This document shows positions 13,135-24,276 of a DNA stretch of 60,000 nt, in pieces. Location: positions 74,951,005 to 75,011,004 of the forward strand of contig NC_088300.1 in NCBI RefSeq assembly GCF_032854445.1, read 5' to 3'. The stretch is from Liolophura sinensis (Eukaryota; Mollusca; Polyplacophora; Chitonida; Chitonidae). The notes under the pieces are model-generated. The model made no database searches and was not told the origin of the DNA. It was given only the letters and a program-made list of their open reading frames with translations. Position 1 is the first letter of the stretch. Each line of letters opens with the position of its first letter. Both the position numbers and the translations under genes were made by a program.

Positions 13135-13350
13135 CTTCCAGATATATCAAATTGACGTCTATTTAAGAGATCTTGAATTCATTTTGTTATATCTGAAATG
13201 CTTTTTGTGATATATGCAGCACGAAATTTATTTTAGATATCTTAAAATGAATTTCAGATGTCTGAAAATGATTTCCAGATATGTCCAAATGAACTCAAGA
13301 TATCTGAAATGAATTCAAGACATCTGGACTGAATTCAAAATGTCTTAAAT
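13135..13350. repeat. Degenerate short repeats around a GATATCT-like palindrome
   Basis: Variants of CAGATATCTGAAATGAATTC recur about eight times with irregular spacing of roughly 22-28 bp (for example CTCAAGATATCTGAAATGAA, AATTTCAGATGTCTGAAAAT and TTTCCAGATATGTCCAAATG). Each carries a small self-complementary core. It lies within a transposase intron. No function is assigned. Confidence 0.55.
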
Positions 13351-16261
13351 AAATGCTCTAAGGCCGGAACGGCTTGCCATAATAAGTAACAGTAAGACAT
13401 GTCGGAAATTTTGACTTTATACTTCCAGGATAAATAATTATTTAACACCATCAGAGTTTTAGAATTTATCAACAATCCAAATATGACCTAGTCCGATGGC
13501 TTATGAAACCACTTTCAATTTTATGCTTTTGGCATGAAAGTTGACATGTATGGGCAGGTAATGGAATATGTATTTATGGTTTTGCTGTTGGGGTGTTAAT
13601 ATTGCTGGATATCTAGAGCGCTTTTCAACCACGTTTATACATGTCATTCTGTAACATTAAATCTAATCTTCTGATTCAGAATATTCAGAAATGTATGTCA
13701 TCCATTTACATGCCTTGTCATATACGCTGCATGCCCACCTACCTGAATGGCGGAACGCTACTTTGCGACAGGTGTCGAAGATAAGTATGGAAGGGTAATA
13801 CCCACAAAGGACACAATGGAAACTGTAATCGTGGTCAGTACATGCCTCGAAATGTAGGTATGCTTGATGTAAAGTGTAGGTATCAACATTCTCTCCGATC
13901 ATTTCTTGAAGCATGGCAACAGACCGCCCTATTACAACGTGGTTCTGAAAACAATTAAACGTCAAAATTTTATCTTCAATATTGATAACTGAAGTTTTAG
14001 TAAGTATATCCTGACTTGAGATAACATTAAACTGGAAGGTTTGTTGATGTTAAATTTTCTGTTAAAATCTACATGCTGCATGCTCAATAGAGTAAATAAA
14101 TAAAATAGAGTAAATCTGACACTTTATCATTAATAAACATAAAACACTTCAGAGTACCTGTAGTCCAGCTCTGATGAAAAGACATACATCAAGCCCAAGG
14201 AAAATGACATCATTGAAGTTATGAATGCCCTCGTTCCATTCTTTGTGTTGATACAACAGTTGGCATGGTTCGCATACCTTGTTGTATACGGTTATATCTG
14301 AAAGAGAAGGCGTTTGATAATTCTAAAATTTTATACTTAATTATACTAACTATTATTAATTATATAACGGCGAACCATTAGGATATCCAGACATGGTCTA
14401 ATTTCAGATAAATGTAACCAAATAGAAAATCAAGGAACTATGAGAACTGCCATGCTAAACCATTCCATGCTGAATCATTAATACACTACATCATATTTAC
14501 GTATATCACTCTCTCCAAAAGCTTTTGTGTTTTTTTTTTATGAGAACATTTCCCCCGTTGGTGTATATTTGACGAAATATCCACATAATCTTTTCAATTA
14601 TCGGACAGCTTTGCTCGCGATGCCGTGAGCGTATGATATATAGGATCAGACATAAAGGCTTAATATAATTATTTAACAGTGAATATATTACAATGTCATG
14701 TTTAATATTAAGCCAAGCTGGTTTTTTCATTGTTCAGTTCTCCTTAGTGTCCTGAATTTGGACCTAGCTTGTGCCAGGATACCGTATGACAAGAATATTG
14801 TCGATATATCATGTCCATAACCATTCATTCCTTCAGTTGTTCTGAGCACAGTGACCTAAAGTTCTTGATAGTTGGAGACCTTACCTTTTACCACTAGTTG
14901 TAAATGTATTATTTTCGACTTGCTGGAAACAAGACGAACATCGAGTGGTCCTTGGCAACGAACACATGATGTTTCTCTTGGAGTGATTTCGAGGATACCG
15001 TCTCTTTTGTTATTTCTGATAATTTGCCTGACTTCCAGAGGGATATCCTTTGGTATACTCCTTGGTAATGATCGGAAATTGGCTGTTATTTCTCAGTAGA
15101 ACTGGCCTTTGGCTCCTGTTTACCTGTTCAGTGTCAGATTCTTGTTGGTCAATTTCTTGATAAGATAATGACTCCACGTCATCTGACGATATCAACTCTG
15201 GTAGCTCTTGTTTTAAATACCATTTGCAGATGAGTTTATGGAGGCATGTGCGAATGCTTTTTGTGCACCTGCATATTGTGGTGTTTCTTTGTTTATCGTA
15301 CGTTACTATAGTGCGTTGTAGTTTGCACCAGAACCTTTTTTCCCCGTGTACACAGACAGATGAATACGTCTAGGATAATAGGTCGACTGATGAGGTAGAA
15401 TGAGTACTACAAATGGGCGTCCTGAGCTTTCAGCTGTTTCTTGGCACTGCTATAGTTCATTGTATCTACTTTCGGTGATGAAATTTTCACTCCGCATGCA
15501 TTCAAGCGTGTCTTGTCTAAGAATCGTTTCTCTTCCAGGAATGGCATAAGGAACGGAACGAACGTGATCACACTCAAAGGAACTGTTCCCACCTCTTCTT
15601 GCCGCCGATTTCAACTCAATGCATGAGTTGTTTTCACAAATGCTGATCGGAGCATTTGTGAGCGTATTTTTCTGCAGATGTATCGGGATCTGAGGACCAC
15701 TTCTTGATTTGGACGAACAATACACTCCTTTGGCTGGATCGATTACAACAGTATGGTGATGATTGTAGACATTAACATCATGCTGTAGAGACTGGTGAGA
15801 TTTCAAGTGCGATTTCATCCATTTCACTGTTATAATTTTACCACATAGTGTACAACTTGCTCGAAGGGATGACGTCTTTGTTGAAATCTGGGAATCCAAT
15901 GATCTAGAACAAGTCGTCTTCAGATTAATACTCTGGGTGGCATAGCAATGGTCTTTGTCACTTGTCACCGCGTCACTTTCCTGTGCCTCTACTGCGTTAT
16001 TCTGATGGTTTTCTGATCTGTGTTTTGCACGCGACGAATAAGAATTTTTCGCTGTACGGGTAGAGGGGATTAATTTGGATGCAACAGGCGTGTTAAGACT
16101 ATTAACACATGTTTGAACGTGGTGCTTCAAGTTCTCTTTGCGAATAATTATCCTTGAACATGACATGCAGTGGAAATGCCGTGAAGAACTGTGTTCAGTT
16201 AGATGGCAAAGAACGACACTTTTACCTACAAAAATAAACACGTCTTTTGAACATTGTGATA

Positions 16262-16345
16262 ATTTAGTTATTTATTTCAATGGTCTTTTACGCCTCAAAA
16301 ACAGCTCAATTTACAGCCCATGTGATGGCGGTCAGTTTTATGGAC
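16262..16345 (-). mobile_element. Degenerate SINE 3' fragment
   Basis: AGTTATTTATTTCAATGGTC followed by TTTTACGCCTCAA and later GATGGCGGTCAGTTTTATGG parallels the reverse complement of the SINE 3' body (TTATTTGATTGGTGTTTTAC, then GGCGGCCAGCATTATGG). It is heavily mutated and lies in the intron upstream of the large transposase exon. Confidence 0.5.
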
Positions 16346-18451
16346 TTATGTGCATGGACTGTAATATATAGCGCAGACTTAAAGCCTAATTAGATTGCTC
16401 GCACAGTGAAGCCTTTGGAAAGAAGTTTAAACCCGTGCAGAGCTGATCCGATTTTTTGTGTGAATATATACCGTGTAATTTGACAAATAGATTATGAATC
16501 TGGCTTTGCTTTTGTTCTAGCTTTGTTCTAGCTTAAAAAGTTTGACCACAATTTACCTACCGTTCATGTATTAGGCATAAAGAGCTAACCACGAATGTGG
16601 CTTTGTTTGGGTTCTAAAGAAGTTTTCGCTTTTAGGCACACTTTATTCTGATTTTTGAGACACTATGTGAAAAGCAGTAATGGTGCAATGTTGAAAGTTG
16701 GTCAGCAGGACAAATTGTGCTCTTCTCTCGTATCAAATTATTTCAGATGAATAGTTTTCCCGTGATTGGCATTAAAATTTTTGCCACCGTTCATGCATTA
16801 TGTAAGAAAAACATCTGTTGGCTTTCAAGTTACAGTTAGCGCAGCGGGAGCGTTCTTTACATTGTGTGGTATTAAAACATACACGCCAAATGACTAATCT
16901 GTTGGTCTAATAGAGAGAATATGTACACAAACACTACACAACTACTATTTACATGAAGCCATTGAGTAGAAGTTCAATTGCAGGTATAGATGATCTGATC
17001 TATTTGTGTTAGTTATTTTTTCCCTTGCAAATTAGACACTTGCATTTGTCCGACAGGAAGTTGATGGCATCTTTTTGTTTTACATCCATCGCCGGGGCCA
17101 ATCACGAAAATAAGATCTGTAAGTTTAGATTTGCTTTGATACCTATTTTACTCTGCCTCATCAGTGGAAGAATATTTTAAATTGGCGTCACCTACAGAGC
17201 CGATAAATCTGCATATACGTCTGGATGAACACTAGGAGTATACATTTCCAAAAAAGATGTAGAAAAATAATTTAAGAACATATCATCTCATTGACAGGGA
17301 ATGTATCTATTTTTTTAACATGAAAAGTTAATCAAAAAGGTCGCCTATCATATAAAGCCGCAGACGATAACTATATATGTACACAGTATTTTATATGAAA
17401 ACGTATTGATGCTTAATTTTACGTATCGTTTTGTCCCTCAACGCGTGCTTTCCACTGTACAGCTCTCAAATGGTTCTCTACTTTCTTCTTCCTTGTTGGC
17501 TTAAACTTTGACGGTGGACATAACGGACAATGGAATGAAATATAGTCTCCTTTACAACAATCCTTGCAACTTTTTACACAACTTAACAATTCATCCAATG
17601 ATTGAATCACGACAGGTTGGTGTGCTGTCATTGTTACATTGCAGCGTCCAGAAATAAACTCGTCGGAAAAGTGGAAAGCTTAAATAAAAGCTATGTACTA
17701 CATTAGCCAAACTGCAAAGCTAACAAGTCACCCTGAGATAGTATTACTTCAGCAGACATGCGATGGGAAACTGTGTTTACAAACACATGGCCACCTCAGC
17801 TTTCCACGATCCAGACACACGAAAGTTACCCATAAATTTGTTTTGTTTAGACATTGTGGCAAGTGATGCACGGAGGTATAAAAGTGTAGAAAGAGCAGGC
17901 CTATACAGTGAATGTTCTTAGAAACTCCACGCTATTAACTTTAACTGGAAATGTTTTATCCTATAATCGAATTAGAAAATCATTTATACCTCTATCAACA
18001 TCGAGTTTTTCCAAATATTCTATTGCTCTGGCGTCCGAAAAACATAAACAAACTCGTACATGATAGAACTCGTTCATTTTTCCGGAAATAACTCTCCACC
18101 GTCGAATTCCAAGTAAACTGGGATAAGGAGACATCAAGATCATTTATGTAAGACAACATGTCCATATGAACAAAATAAAATAGTCCTACTTAATTTCTAA
18201 GATAAAGATATTGGTCCGAAGTACATTTTAAATTCTTCAACCATAACAAAAGTTATCACGACACTGCAGATATGACTTTCAAGCACTATAGTAAGCCCAA
18301 TGTGCTAGGTAGTACAAATGAAATGGTATTTGCTTGACATACTTCCTTTTCAGCCATTTCATGAGGATTTCATTCATTGTATGAATAAAATCAAAGCGCT
18401 CTTCAAAAAACCCGACCCCAAATTCATATTGTATTATACATGGATCTTCGG

Positions 18452-19904
18452 CTGCTTGGTTGTCGGGCAGGGAAAGGCAAATTTTAATGCGAATTGAGTT
18501 AAATAATTACATTGACGGTATATTTACATACACCTGTATTGTTGCATTCTTTTGCCTGTACACATATTTGTTAAGAAATATTTTGTGATGTGTGGATTTT
18601 TATGATTCTGATCATTTTATTTTTTAACACTTAATAATAGTAGTAATAAATGCATCTTGCTTAGGTCAAAGAAAACAATTCTGGGTATGAGAAAGTTATA
18701 GCTGACAGATTTCCTTGACAAGGAGATAAGTCTGAATTCTTTTTTAAGTCTGAGGACTATATTGTCTTTCTAAAAATTCCACCGTGGTTTGCTGGGCTAG
18801 GATGTTATATACGTTAGGTTGTGAATAAACAGACCATGTGTCCTAAAGAGAATATGGTGTTAAACAATAATCAAATAAATAAATACATAAATAAAGCAAG
18901 TAACTATATGGTAGCGCCACATATGAAAACCCTATACGATGGAGACGCCTAATTTAGTTTCAAGTTAAATGTTTTCACTTAGAGAATTCCGGAGCAATAA
19001 AGCGGGCGATCACTTGTCCACCAGTGAAATCTGATATATGTGGATGTAAGCTTCTGCGGTATAACAAAATAAACTCGGTCATCATGCATGGAAGTCAGAG
19101 GTCAGACACACAGAATTTAGACGCTTGAACCTTTCTCTGCCATAAGAGGAAATAATGTGTGGGGTGTGTTAAGAAGTAAACTCTGAAAAACTTACTTGAT
19201 ATCTTTGGCAAAATAAGCTTTCTTAAATATTCAATGTTTTTGGCACTTTACAAATTATGGTCTCAAGCTACATATGTGTATTTTGGGGGTTATAAATAAG
19301 GCTATACAACAGCAGCAAAGACCTTGTTTGTCCTTATCAAGGAACTAAGCGTAACAATTCGCCAGGCTTTATATATCTACAAGTTTTTACATACTAATTA
19401 AATGGCCATTGAACCTTAATTGACAACAAGAGCGCTGTGAACAGCTATGCACAGGCGGAGATCGAAAGGGATTACAACATTAAACTTCAGAAGATTACTG
19501 TACACAGAATAAAGCAATAATAATAATCATGTACATAAAACATATAACATTTCTAGGTAACAAATAACAGCCTATGGTTAATTACCACACAAGTGTGATC
19601 AGGATAGCGAAGAGCTATTATATAACTTATAGGGCTTCCATTCAAATTGGGCTAATACTTAGTTTTAAAAAAGTTTCCTAAACACGTAACAAACCCTGGT
19701 ATCCATCACCTTACATACATACTTATACATTATATGTTTCTCATAAATAAACAAGGTAACAGTCCTCCGCATATACTTTTTAGCTGTACCAAAACGACAT
19801 ATAACTTATCTATTGTCCTCATAAGTGTGTGTCGATCAATCAGTTAAATCTTTATTAGATGTTAATTTGGTCATCCTCAATGTTGTACTGCATACCTGAA
19901 GGAT
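18452..19904. other. Transposon interior 5' of the transposase gene
   Basis: AT-rich sequence without a recognised gene. The transposase 5' exon and promoter would be expected here on the minus strand, but none can be identified. A tail ending ACAATAATCAAATAAATAAA near 18860-18898 resembles a worn SINE 3' end. Confidence 0.4.
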
Positions 19905-22218
19905 GGAAAAACTAGCCACCGTCCTCCTCATGGATGTACTTTATACCTATAGGGAGGTAAACTAGCCACCGTCCTCCTCGTGGATGTTGTACTTTATACC
20001 AGTAGTAAGGTAAATTAGCAACCGTCATCCTCATGGATGTTGTACTTTACACCTGCAGGAAGTTAAATTAGCCACCGTCCTCTTCGTGGATGTTGTACCT
20101 TATTCCTGTAGGAAGGTAAATTAGCCACCGTCCTCCTCGTGGATGTTGTACCTTATTCCTGTAGGAAGGTAAATTAGTCACCGTCCTCCTCGTGGATGTT
20201 GTACCTGACACCTCCAGGAAGGTAAACTAGCCACCGTCCTTCTCGTGGATGTTGTACTTCACACCTGCAGGAAGGTAATTTAGCCACCGTCCTCCTCGTG
20301 GATGTTGTACTTTAAACCTGCAGGAAGGTAATTTAGCCACCGTCCTCCTCGTGGATGTTGTACCTGACACCTGCAGGAAGGTAAATTAGCCACTCTCCTT
20401 CTCGTGGATGTTGTACTTTATAACTATAGGAAGATAAATTTTCCACCGTCCTCCTCGTGGATGTTGTACTTTATACCTACAGGAAGTTAAATTAGCCACC
20501 GTCCTCCTCATGGATGTTGTACTTTATACCTACAGGAAGTTAAATTAGCCGCCGTCCTCCCCGTGGATGTTGTGCTTTGTACCTGGAGAAAGGTAAATTA
20601 GCCACCGTCCTCCTCATGGATGTTGTACTTTATACATATAGGAAGGTAAATTAGCAACCGTCATCCTCATGGATGTTGTACTTTACACCTGCAGAATGGT
20701 AAAGTAGCCGCCGTCCTCCTCGTGGATGTTGTACTTTATACCTGCAGGAAGTTAAATTAGCCACCGTTCTCCTCGTGGATGTTGTACTTTATACCTATAT
20801 GAAGGTAAATTGGCCACCGTCTTCCTCATGGATGTTGTACTTTATACCAGTAGGAAGGTAAACTAGTCACCATCCTCCTCGTGGATGTTGAACTTTATAC
20901 ATATAGGAAGGTAAGCTAGTCACCGCCCTCCTCATGGGTGTTGAACTTTATACATATAGGAAGGTAAACTAGTCACCGTCCTCCTCATGGATGTTGAACT
21001 TTATACCTATAGATAGATAAATCAGCCACCGTCCTCCTCGTGGATGTGGTACCTTATACGTATGGGAAAGCAACTTAACCACCGTTCTCCTCATGGATGT
21101 TGTACTTTATACCAGTAGGAATGTAAATTAGCCACCGTCCTCCTCATGGATGTTGTACTTTATACCTATAGGCAGGTAAACCAGCAATCGTCCTCCTTAT
21201 GGATGTTGTACTTTATACCTATAGGAAGGTAAATTAGCCACTGTCCTCCTCGTGGATGTTGAACTTTATATATGTAGGAAGGTAAATTAGCCACTGTCCT
21301 TTTCGTGGATGTTGTACTTTATGCGTATGGGAAAGCAACTTAACCACCGTACTCCTCATGGAGGTTGTACTTTATACCAGTAGGAATGTAAATCAGCCGT
21401 CGCCCTCCTCATGGATGTTGTACTTGATACCTATATGAAGGTAAATTAGCCACCGTCCTCCTCATGGATGTTGTACTTTATACCTATAGGAAGGTAAATT
21501 AGCCACCGTCCTCCTCATGGATGTTGCACTGTATAGTTACAGATAGATAAATCAGCCACCGTCCTCCTCGTGGATGTTGTACCTTATACCTATGGGAAAG
21601 CAGATTAGCCAACGTCCTCCTCGTGGATGTTGTACCTTATACCTACATGGAGGTAAATTAGCCACCGTCCTCCTCATGGATGTTATACTTTATACCAGTA
21701 GGAAGGTAAATTAGGCACAGTCCTCCTTGTGGATGTTGTACCTGACACCTCCAGAAAGGTAAACTAGCCAACGTTCACCTCGTGGATGTTGTACTTTACA
21801 CCTGAAGAAAGGTAAATTAGCCTTCGTCTTCTTCGTAGATGTTGTACCTGATACCTGCAGGAAAGTAAACTGGTCACCGTCTTCCTCGTGGATGTTGTAC
21901 TTTACACCTGCAGGAAGTTAAATTAGCCACCGTCCTCCTCATGGATGTTGTACCTTATACCTGCAGGAAGGTAAATTAGCCACCGTCCTCCTCATGGATG
22001 TTGTACCTTATACCGGCAGGAAGTTAAATTAGCCACCGTCCTCCTCATGGATGTTGTACCTGATACCTGCAGTAAGGTAAAGTAGTCACCGTCCTCGTGT
22101 CCTTCTCGTGGATGTTGTATCTTATACCAGTAGGAAGGTCAATTAGCCACCATCCTCCTCGTGGATGTTATACTTTATACCTATGGGGAGGTGAACTACG
22201 CAAGGTCCTCCTCGTGGA
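19905..22218 (-). repeat. Right 53-bp minisatellite array (~43 copies), inverted relative to the left array
   Basis: Units read AGCCACCGTCCTCCTCGTGG, ATGTTGTACTTTATACC and TGCAGGAAGTTAAATT, the exact reverse complement of the left-array unit, with period 53. Copies are more varied than on the left (CTCATGG for CTCGTGG; CTATAGG or CAGTAGG for CTGCAGG). A small insertion disrupts one unit near 22096. The array ends at GTCCTCCTCGTGGATCC (about 22220). Confidence 0.95.
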
Positions 22219-22439
22219 TCCTTAATATCTTTTTTTCCAGTTAGTGATGGAGGATTATTAGGTTATTAATTAACTATGGCACATTGGAGAAGGTCTTCAG
22301 GATTATAGTAATGTCTGTGTTATCTGATATTAAGGGGTTGAAAGTGTTGAGAATTTATCTGCTCGGCTAAAGGCCTATATAAATATACAGGCCGATAGTC
22401 TCGTACCTTGCCCAGTTATTCGTAATCGAACAAGTTACA
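22219..22439. other. Spacer between the right array and right terminus
   Basis: About 220 bp of AT-rich sequence inside the transposon. It is the counterpart of 7018-7378 on the left. No feature is recognised. Confidence 0.4.
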
Positions 22440-22512
22440 TGTTCCGTTCTGCTCATGGATGTCCGTTCTCCTCGTGGACGTTTCTGCTCATGGATGTAGG
22501 CTGCCCAGTGCT
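22440..22512 (-). repeat. Right terminal inverted repeat of the KDZ-like element
   Basis: Contains GTTCTGCTCATGGATGTCCG, GTTCTCCTCGTGGACG and TGCTCATGGATGTAGGCTG: three reversed motif copies matching the left terminus at 6943-7017. Beyond it (22513 onward) the sequence shows no more of the motif. Confidence 0.75.
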
Positions 22513-23540
22513 ACGAAGGTCCATCAGTATATCTCGCAGAAGTCGATGCGTTAACAAGTCTTCTGTCTCCCAGTTGTGTATATAACTCCAGCTTAACGTT
22601 AACCACCAATCAAAAGTTAAGTTACAAGTGGACAGTTTTGAGAGATAATGAAATCTTGGAAATACTGACATGATCAATTTAACGGTGGACTCCAGTATTA
22701 TGGAAATATTTAATTTAAGACTGCCGTTGGAAGAGAAAGTTTACATGCATGCAGTAGACCTACCAACCGAAAATACATATGATCACAGGCGAAATAATTA
22801 ACGTCGGTATCATAATTCACGGTGGAGAATGATTAATGTTTACCAAAACAAGGAAAACCTAAAAATCATACATAGTAAAGATATAAATTCTCATAAAACC
22901 CAATGTTTGGTCAGATATTATTTTTTTTGGTACCCTGGTGTCGTAAATATTACAAAAAACATATCCTGCTTTTCTCCTAGTTGTTCCCAAGTTAACCTTG
23001 CTAGCCTTGCTTTCAGTGTGTTCAGTGTAAAATTGGATTTAACCTACAGTTTTCTGAATGGCCCAGCAGTCATTCCAGAAATAAAATGATGTGCAGTAGT
23101 GACCTTAACAATGACCACTGTCAAAGAAATATGTGTGGAAAAGAGCCCGAATTGCGAGTGGGGGTGGGTGGTTTACGCAAATCTGACCTCGCGTTCCTAA
23201 TAAGTTCATCCGAAAATTTCCACTGAGAAAATAGATGGGTTATTAAAAGATATAAAATATGCCTCAAAAAAGATTTTTTTAAAAATTGTTTTTGGCGTTA
23301 CTTTTCCCTTAACATCATTTTCTTCGTTTTTGAGTTCTCATTCATGTTTTCTTGTTAACTATGTTAACTTCGCCATATAATAATGCAGCATATATGTGCT
23401 GGTATTTCTTTTCAATTCATCTCTGTAACAAGGTTAATATATCCTTAATTATAGTTTGAAATTTGCGATTAAAAATTATTCAGCGTGTAACATCATAAAT
23501 TATAACATCGGTTTTATATCCGTTTATATTCGCTCATTCT
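22513..23540. other. Unassigned interval after the transposon
   Basis: No gene, RNA or repeat is recognised. Short open frames at 22453-22677 (-) and 22829-23089 (+) have no domain, and the first overlaps the transposon terminus. Both are rejected as genes. Confidence 0.5.
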
Positions 23541-23544
23541 TTCT

Positions 23545-23812
23545 TCCGTTCCGGTCGTACGTCGGAAGGTGTACCAGCAACCTGCCGATGATCGTGGACT
23601 TCCCCTGGTTCTACTCGGTTTCCTCCCACCATTAATGAAATATTCTTAAATACGGCGTGAAACAAAAAGGTCTGTCAGCAAACTGCGAATGGTTTCTTCC
23701 GGGATCTGCTCGGTTTCCTCCGATCATAATGCTGGCCGCCGTCGTAAAAGTAAAATATTATGGGGAGTACAGCGTCAAACACCAATCAAATAAATAAATA
23801 AAAATGAAAACC
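23545..23812 (+). mobile_element. Two tandem degenerate SINE 3' copies
   Basis: The first copy runs from GGTCGTACGTCGGAAGG through CTCGGTTTCCTCCCACCATT to TTCTTAAATACGGCGTGAAA. The second starts at GGTCTGTCAGCAAACTGCG and ends AGCGTCAAACACCAATCAAA plus TAAATAAATAAA. Both are in plus orientation and truncated at the 5' end, the first lacking its terminal tail. They look like a nested or successive insertion. Confidence 0.75.
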
Positions 23813-24276
23813 AATTTCAAATTATGAACCAAGGTAGTAGTGCTTTCATGGAATTAAGTTAGCCTATCTTAATCCCAGTGTTTCTTAGTTGCCACTGATT
23901 GGGAGGATGCCTCCTGCAAACATTTGTCTATAATCTGTACACAACCGCTTGTGAAGACCTCTGCCGTGTGAACCATATATACAGTGTACACATATGGTAA
24001 CAAAAACAGCAGCCCTAATCACCCACCAGAGCCCCATGGCTCAGGACTTCAAAGATACAAAAAAAAATTTCGCTTTCGTGGAGCCTTATATTTTTTTTTT
24101 TCAAAATTTTACACAATTACATCTATATTAATCTATTCACAGTTTCAAAGGAGGCTGGAGAATTCTAGATTGAAAATAATTGGCAAACAAATCATTTATG
24201 AATTTCGTCATACATACATGAGGCTTCAGTAGACGTTTTGTTCAGTTTCTCCCTTTCTGTTTTGAGGCAGTCATAT

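Larger units (their letters stand above)
11118..18451 (-). pseudogene. KDZ/Zisupton-type transposase, HMGXB3-like, multi-exon, with premature stop and frameshifts
   Basis: Probable transposase of the surrounding element. Exons inferred from phase-matched GT/AG sites: about 18451-18343, 18117-17990, 17624-17423, 16218-14885, 14297-14158, 13944-13743, 12707-12520, 12068-11927 and 11683-11118 (TGA). In order they encode QYEFGVGFFEERFDF; a zinc-binding CPLCPPSKFKPTRKKKVENH; a second cysteine/histidine cluster (CMSC...H, CTLCGKIITVKWMKSHLKSH); a SWIM-like cluster ICRCTKSIRTCLHK; CVRCQGPLD; VYNKVCEPCQLLY with EWNEGIHNFND; ACTDHDYSFHCVLCGYYP; KMCREVGVKAEGS; then the core GGWAVGCCHHGVVYAIKSLL, NITICDIAYLLARQ and AVEQLFSSLKRDIYYLN. 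This order matches HMGXB3-like proteins with CxC clusters associated with KDZ transposases (family memory). The aspartate in TICDIA and glutamate in AVEQLF are candidate catalytic residues (inference). Breaks: in-frame TAG at 15450-15452, one base lost in the T6 run at 15336-15341, and a compensating extra base near 15073-15078. A 5' exon with the start codon was not found. Confidence 0.75.
6943..22512 (-). mobile_element. Giant KDZ/Zisupton-like DNA transposon (~15.6 kb) with inverted subterminal minisatellite arrays
   Basis: Three nested symmetric features define it. The outer ends, 6943-7017 and 22440-22512, are inverted copies carrying three ACATCCA(C/T) motifs each. Inside them, arrays of one 53-bp repeat lie in opposite orientations (7379-9530 and 19905-22218). 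The middle 10 kb holds one multi-exon minus-strand gene of KDZ/Zisupton transposase type. Fish Zisupton elements are about 11 kb, with subterminal inverted repeats, 8-bp target duplications and a many-exon transposase (published knowledge); this element has the same plan but is longer. The exact tips are uncertain by about 15 bp. AGTACT (6943) and AGTGCT (22507) sit at the two ends, but no perfect 8-bp duplication is evident. The internal gene is damaged, so this copy is probably non-autonomous now. It lies about 200 bp upstream of API5. Confidence 0.75.

Noticed and set aside
6940-22515. An exact 8-bp target duplication for the large transposon
   Set aside because: AGTACT/AGTGCT at the two ends is imperfect and palindromic, so it may be part of the inverted termini; no other matching 8-mer is evident at the edges.
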